NCBI GenBank assembly: GCA_027533425.1
Contig: JAPZUD010000003.1
Location: 129,001-193,000, forward strand
Direction of reading: 5' to 3'
DNA from: Beijerinckiaceae bacterium
Lineage (GTDB): Bacteria; Pseudomonadota; Alphaproteobacteria; Rhizobiales; Beijerinckiaceae
Length of the DNA: 64,000 bases
In this document: one piece after another, positions 60,021 through 64,000 of the stretch
Layout: the number at the start of each line of letters is the position of its first letter
How positions within the stretch are numbered: position 1 is the first letter of the stretch
Position numbers and translations under genes: made by a program
Notes under the pieces: generated by a model
What the model was told of the DNA's origin: nothing
Databases searched by the model: none
The model's input: the letters and a program-made list of their open reading frames with translations, nothing else

Positions 60021-61517
60021 TCACCCCATGGTGGGGATCACGAAGCTGGCGCCATCCTTGATGCCTGAGGGCCAGCGCGAGGTAACCGTCTTCGTCTTGG
60101 TGTAGAAGCGGAACGCATCCGGCCCGTGCTGGTTGAGATCGCCGAACGAGGAGCGCTTCCAGCCGCCGAACGTGTAATAGGCCAGCGGCACGGGGATCGG
60201 CACATTCACGCCGACCATCCCGACCTCGACCTTGGCCGCGAAATCCCGCGCGGCATCGCCATCGCGGGTGAAGATCGCGACGCCATTGCCATATTCATGG
60301 TCGTTGCAGAGGCGCAGCCCCTCCTCGTAATCCCTGGCGCGGACAACCGAGAGTACCGGCCCGAAAATCTCTTCCTTGTAGATCCGCATGTCCGGCGTCA
60401 CCTCGTCGAAGAGGCAGCCGCCCATGTAGAAGCCGTTCTCGTAGCCCTGCATCCGGAAGCCGCGGCCATCGACCTTGAGCTTCGCGCCTTCCTGCACGCC
60501 GAGATCGACATAGCCCTTGATCCGCTCGAGGGCGGCCTTGGTCACGACCGGGCCGAAATCGGCGCTGGAATCGGTCGAGGGGCCGATCTTCAGGCTCTCG
60601 ACGCGGGGGATCAGCCGGCGGACCAGTTCTTCCGCCGTCTTCTGGCCGACCGGCACCGCCACCGAAATGGCCATGCAGCGTTCGCCGGCCGAGCCATAGC
60701 CCGCGCCGATCAGCGCATCGACGGCCTGGTCCATATCGGCATCCGGCATGATGACCATATGGTTCTTCGCGCCGCCGAAGCATTGCACGCGCTTCCCGTT
60801 CGAGCAGCCGCGGCCATAGATGTATTCGGCGATGGGCGTCGAGCCGACAAAGCCGATCGCCTTGATATCCGGATGGTCGAGGATGGCATCGACCGATTCC
60901 TTGTCGCCGTTGACGACATTGAAGATGCCCGGCGGTAGGCCAGCTTCGAGGAACAGTTCGGCCAGGCGCAGCGGCACGCCCGGGTCCCGTTCAGACGGCT
61001 TGAGGATGAAGGCATTGCCGGCGGCAATCGCCGGGCCGGCCTTCCAGAGCGGGATCATCGCCGGGAAGTTGAACGGCGTGATGCCGGCAACGACCCCGAG
61101 CGGCTGGCGCATCGAATAGATGTCGATGCCCGGGCCCGCGCCCTCGGTATATTCGCCCTTCATCATCTGCGGCGCGCCAATGCAATATTCGACCACCTCG
61201 ATGCCGCGCTGGATATCGCCTTTCGCATCGGCAACGGTCTTGCCATGCTCGCGGGCGAGGATATCGGCCAGTTCGTCATTGGCCTTCGCGGCGAGTTCGA
61301 GGAACTTCATCAGCACGCGGGCGCGGCGCTGCGGGTTGGTGGCGGCCCAGGCCGGCTGCGCCGCCTTGGCATTGGCCACGGCCTCGGCCAGCTCCGCCTT
61401 GGAGGCCAGCGCGACCGTGCCGCGCACCGAACCGTCCATCGGCTGGAAAACCTCGGTGGTCCGCCCGGAAGTGCCGGCAACGCGCTTGCCGCCGATGAAA
61501 TGCCCGTAGGTGATCAT
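60021..61517 (-). CDS. mmsA: CoA-acylating methylmalonate-semialdehyde dehydrogenase
   Basis: 498 residues. [32 protein letters not shown] and catalytic Cys in [16 protein letters not shown] are specific to the MmsA branch. The general-base Glu of other ALDHs is replaced here ([17 protein letters not shown]), as expected for a CoA-acylating member. It converts methylmalonate semialdehyde to propionyl-CoA in valine, thymine or inositol breakdown. It is second in an operon after the nitronate monooxygenase, with a terminator behind. Confidence 0.94.
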   Translation of the reverse strand: MITYGHFIGGKRVAGTSGRTTEVFQPMDGSVRGTVALASKAELAEAVANAKAAQPAWAATNPQRRARVLMKFLELAAKANDELADILAREHGKTVADAKGDIQRGIEVVEYCIGAPQMMKGEYTEGAGPGIDIYSMRQPLGVVAGITPFNFPAMIPLWKAGPAIAAGNAFILKPSERDPGVPLRLAELFLEAGLPPGIFNVVNGDKESVDAILDHPDIKAIGFVGSTPIAEYIYGRGCSNGKRVQCFGGAKNHMVIMPDADMDQAVDALIGAGYGSAGERCMAISVAVPVGQKTAEELVRRLIPRVESLKIGPSTDSSADFGPVVTKAALERIKGYVDLGVQEGAKLKVDGRGFRMQGYENGFYMGGCLFDEVTPDMRIYKEEIFGPVLSVVRARDYEEGLRLCNDHEYGNGVAIFTRDGDAARDFAAKVEVGMVGVNVPIPVPLAYYTFGGWKRSSFGDLNQHGPDAFRFYTKTKTVTSRWPSGIKDGASFVIPTMG

Positions 61518-61535
61518 GTCCTGTCCTCTCCTGAC

Positions 61536-62588
61536 TCAGATGGCGTAACGGTCGGCGGTCTCGCGCATCGCGGCGCGGGCTTCCGCCCAGAATTGGGAAA
61601 CGAGATCGGCCGTGCGGCCTTCGCGCAACGCATGCACGCCCTGCCCCGCCCAGAGCGAGAGCATGTCGGAGCGGCCGGCCTTGGCATTGGCGGCCCGCAA
61701 TTCCTGCGTCAGCGCATTCTGGATCGGATAGGGCGGAATCTCGGCCTCGCGCATCTCGCGCATGAAGCGGTTCTCGATGCCTCGGGCATGGCGGCCGGAA
61801 AAGGCGCGGGTCAGCCGCACGTCATCGGCCGTATGCCCGGCCAGTTCGGCCCGCCACGGCGCGGAGATGGTGGATTCCGCGGCCAGCAGGAAGGCCGTGC
61901 CCATCTGCACCGCATCCGCGCCCAGCAGGAGCATCGCCGCGATGCCGCGCCCGTCCATGATGCCACCGGCCGCAATCACCGGCAGCGCCACGGCGGCCTT
62001 GATCGCGGGAACCAGCGCCGCGATCCCGACAAGGCTTTCCTCGACCGGCCGCAAGAAGGTGCCACGATGCCCACCCGCTTCCATGCCCTGCGCGAGGATC
62101 GCATCCGCCCCGACGGCATGCCAGGCCACGGCCTCGGCCACGGTGGTGGCGGTGCCGACAATCCGCGTACCGGTAGCCCGGAGCCGGGCCGCCTGCTGGG
62201 CAGAGAGGATGCCGAAGGTGAAGCTCGCAACCGGCGGCGCCGCCTCGACCAGCGCGTTGAACTGGCTGGCGAAATCCTCGGCCCATTTGTTGGGGATGGA
62301 TTGCGCCGGCAGGCCGAGTTCGGCCCGCCACGCGGCCAGCTGCGCCATGGCGCGTGCTACCTGCGCCGGATCGGGCATCGCAGGATCGAGCACGAAGAGA
62401 TTGGCGCTGAAGGGCCGGCCGCCGAGATCGGCCTTCATCCGGGCAACCTGCTCGAGGATCGCATCCGCCGACGACCCGGCAAGGGCCAGCGCGCCGAGCG
62501 CCCCGGCCCGGCTCGCCTCGCGCGCCATATCCGGCCCGGACGCGCCAAGCATAGGCGACTGGAAGATCGGCAAATCCTGTCCGAACAT
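61536..62588 (-). CDS. Nitronate monooxygenase family FMN protein
   Basis: 350-residue TIM barrel. FQSPMLGASGPDMAREASRA, AQGMEAGGHRGTF with the catalytic His and FMN contact, and AAGGIMDGRGIAAMLLLGAD with VQMGTAFL for FMN phosphate are clear. It probably oxidises alkyl nitronates such as propionate 3-nitronate; the product malonate semialdehyde would suit the MmsA enzyme encoded 18 bases downstream, which makes the pair chemically sensible. ATG 62588 is used; a longer in-frame start runs into the LysR operator region. Confidence 0.9.
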   Translation of the reverse strand: MFGQDLPIFQSPMLGASGPDMAREASRAGALGALALAGSSADAILEQVARMKADLGGRPFSANLFVLDPAMPDPAQVARAMAQLAAWRAELGLPAQSIPNKWAEDFASQFNALVEAAPPVASFTFGILSAQQAARLRATGTRIVGTATTVAEAVAWHAVGADAILAQGMEAGGHRGTFLRPVEESLVGIAALVPAIKAAVALPVIAAGGIMDGRGIAAMLLLGADAVQMGTAFLLAAESTISAPWRAELAGHTADDVRLTRAFSGRHARGIENRFMREMREAEIPPYPIQNALTQELRAANAKAGRSDMLSLWAGQGVHALREGRTADLVSQFWAEARAAMRETADRYAI

Positions 62589-62631
62589 GGTGATCCTGCT
62601 TTGCTGCCGTCTCGCTCTCGCATGCGGATTT

Positions 62632-62657
62632 TCGCAACTCAATCCTTGAGTTTGCGA
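62632..62657. promoter_or_regulatory. LysR-type operator candidate
   Basis: TCGCAACTCAA and TTGAGTTTGCGA, inverted around TCC, differ by a single extra base. It lies between the divergent nitronate monooxygenase and LysR genes, 44 bases from one start and 53 from the other, where LysR regulators usually bind. Confidence 0.55.
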
Positions 62658-62709
62658 CCCCGATCTGCAAATTTTCGCTCACCGTCACCTGCCGGAAAGC
62701 GAAACTCGG

Positions 62710-63600
62710 ATGGATTGGGACAATGTCAGGGCCTTTCTGGCCGTCGCGCGGCAGGGCCAGTTCCTCGGCGCGGCCCGCTCGCTGCGGATCAACCAGGCGA
62801 CAATCGCCCGGCGGGTCACGGCCCTGGAGCAGGACCTGCAGGCGACCCTGTTCGAGCGCTCGACGACGGGGGTGAACCTCACCGAGGCCGGCCGCACCCT
62901 GCTCGCCCATGCCGAGCGGATGGAAAGCGAGATGCTGCAGGCCGAGGCGGATCTGCGCCAGCAGGATATCCATCTCGCCGGCACGGTGCGGATCGGCGCG
63001 CCGGATGGCTTCACCACCTATTTCCTCGTGCCTGCCCTGAGGGAACTGGTGGAGCGCCACCCCCTGCTCGATATCCAGCTCGTGCCGATGCCGCTCGCCG
63101 TCAGCCTTGCGCGGCGCGATGTCGATATCGCCATCACCATCGAGGAGCCGGAAGCGGGGCGGATCGTCGCCCGCAAGCTCACCGAATACAGCCTCGGCAT
63201 TTTCGGCGCCCGCGCCTATCTCGACCGGCAGGGCCGCCCGGCACGGCTGGAGGATCTCGATGCCCATCGCCTGATCGGCTATGTCGAATCCTACGCCCTG
63301 CCCTCGGCCATGGCCTATGTCAGCGAGTTGTTCGGTGGCCGGCGTACGGCCTTCGAATGCGCCAGCGCGGTCGGGCAGGTCGAGGCCGTGCGCGCCGGCA
63401 TGGGGCTGGCGGTGCTGCATCATTTCATCGCGGCCACCGTGCCCGATCTCGAACCCGTCCTGCCACAGCGGCATGCCCGGCGGGCCTACTGGCTGTCCAT
63501 CCACGAGGATGTCCGCGCACTCGGGCGCATCCGCGCCGTGATCGACCATATCGCCGCCGTCACGCAGGCCCGGCGTGCGGCCTTTCTTGCCCCGAGATGA
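62710..63600 (+). CDS. LysR family transcriptional regulator
   Basis: 296 residues. Winged helix at about 1-60 (MDWDNVRAFLAVARQGQFLG, ARSLRINQATIARRVTALEQ, LFERSTTGVNLTEAGRTLL), followed by a periplasmic-binding-protein-like effector domain (about 90-290). Divergent from the nitronate monooxygenase-mmsA operon with a near-perfect inverted repeat between, so it probably regulates that operon. Confidence 0.92.
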   Translation: MDWDNVRAFLAVARQGQFLGAARSLRINQATIARRVTALEQDLQATLFERSTTGVNLTEAGRTLLAHAERMESEMLQAEADLRQQDIHLAGTVRIGAPDGFTTYFLVPALRELVERHPLLDIQLVPMPLAVSLARRDVDIAITIEEPEAGRIVARKLTEYSLGIFGARAYLDRQGRPARLEDLDAHRLIGYVESYALPSAMAYVSELFGGRRTAFECASAVGQVEAVRAGMGLAVLHHFIAATVPDLEPVLPQRHARRAYWLSIHEDVRALGRIRAVIDHIAAVTQARRAAFLAPR

Positions 63601-63641
63601 GCAGTTTTGCTTGCGAAACAGGCAGCTCCCCGGCATGCTTG

Positions 63642-63658
63642 AATTGGTCTGACCAATT
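63642..63658. promoter_or_regulatory. GntR/FadR-type operator, perfect palindrome
   Basis: AATTGGTC-T-GACCAATT: perfect eight-base arms about one central base. The core TGGTC-N-GACCA follows the FadR-subfamily GntR pattern (T-N-G-T-N3-A-C-N-A). It ends 27 bases before the UxaA-like start, placed to block that promoter. Confidence 0.7.
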
Positions 63659-63685
63659 TTCGAACAAGCCTCCCGGAGTGCCCTG

Positions 63686-64000
63686 ATGGCCGTTGCCCGT
63701 ACCCTCACCCTGAACCCGCAGGACAATCTCCTTGTTGCGCTGGAGACGATCGAGGCGGGCACGGCCCTTGGCGGCGGCATCACGGCGACGCAGCGCGTGC
63801 CACGCGGCCACAAGCTCGCCGCACGGATGATCGCCGAGGGCGAGCCGGTGCTGAAATTCGGCCAGATCATCGGCTTCGCCACGGCAGCGATCCCCGCTGG
63901 CGCCTGGATCCACGAGCATAACGTCGCGATGCGCGATTTCACCCGCGACTACGCCTTCTGCGAGAACTACCAGCCGACGCAAATGGTGCCGGAGCATCGC
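63686..64000 (+). CDS. UxaA-family hydro-lyase, N-terminal SAF domain (cut by right edge)
   Basis: The first 105 codons only. ALETIEAGTALGGGITATQR and VPRGHKLAARMIAEGEPVLK followed by FGQIIGFATAAIPAGAWIHE match the SAF-domain N-terminus of altronate/galactarate dehydratases. The rest of the gene, including the catalytic domain, is beyond the window; some organisms encode the two parts as separate genes. GGAG lies 7 bases before ATG 63686. The upstream GntR palindrome suggests control by a sugar-acid-responsive regulator. Confidence 0.85.
   Translation, partial: MAVARTLTLNPQDNLLVALETIEAGTALGGGITATQRVPRGHKLAARMIAEGEPVLKFGQIIGFATAAIPAGAWIHEHNVAMRDFTRDYAFCENYQPTQMVPEHR

Noticed and set aside
61822-63942. 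706-codon minus-strand frame and the 813-codon plus-strand frame beginning at 61245
   Set aside because: Both cross the divergent LysR/nitronate monooxygenase region and change reading character where the real genes change strand; they are fused shadows.

Overview
The window is chromosomal DNA of a high-GC alphaproteobacterium, most likely of the order Hyphomicrobiales (Rhizobiales). The pointers are the gene order rplU-rpmA-GNAT-GNAT-obgE ... proB-proA-nadD-rsfS-rlmH-envC, an L21 protein with the alphaproteobacterial C-terminal tail, DUF1217 and DUF1579-like proteins, a GTTC-N7-GTTC LexA-type box and a crescentin-like coiled-coil protein. No rRNA, CRISPR array, insertion sequence or phage gene is visible. 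One tRNA is present (tRNA-Ser, anticodon CGA). Coding density is very high and no gene-free stretch exceeds 300 bases.

Region 1, about 1-12700, is the conserved housekeeping block, almost entirely on the minus strand: ribosomal proteins L21 and L27, two GNAT acetyltransferases, ObgE, proline biosynthesis (ProB, ProA), NadD, RsfS, RlmH and the start of an EnvC-like murein hydrolase activator. A DUF1217 protein, a DUF3833 protein, a TetR regulator and a plus-strand crescentin-like gene are set into it.

Region 2, about 13400-26430, is the most unusual part. A plus-strand operon (FecR-domain protein, Crp/Fnr regulator, CHASE2-adenylate cyclase) faces a type I secretion adaptor (HlyD). Next come an 846-residue Ala/Gly/Asp/Glu repeat protein and a divergent operon of a type I secretion ABC ATPase, an OmpA-domain periplasmic protein and a one-membrane-pass fusion of a degenerate protein kinase to a SUMF1-like domain. 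I propose that this is one system: cAMP-linked control of secretion and surface retention of the repeat protein, with a two-sided sensor or scaffold of unknown activity.

Region 3, about 26440-50130, is a catabolic island for nitrogenous compounds. A tightly overlapping minus-strand operon runs from an AraC regulator through a HAD hydrolase, a succinate-semialdehyde-type dehydrogenase, a three-subunit HcnABC/opine-oxidase-like FAD/Fe-S dehydrogenase, an M19 dipeptidase homologue lacking key zinc ligands and a DAO oxidase to a bicupin. Beside it are an Lrp regulator, a class III aminotransferase, a 2-hydroxyacid dehydrogenase, another aldehyde dehydrogenase, a second HAD, a PuuB-like oxidase and a complete peptide/opine ABC importer. 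An Lrp/methionine-gamma-lyase-type pair closes the island. The native substrate cannot be read from sequence.

Region 4, about 50190-64000, is mixed: an orphan TadG-like vWA protein, a Rieske oxygenase, OpgC with a Vgb-like beta-propeller, a periplasmic SGNH hydrolase, two tandem near-duplicate Cache chemoreceptors, a nitronate monooxygenase-mmsA operon with a divergent LysR regulator, and the start of a UxaA-like gene behind a perfect GntR-type palindrome.
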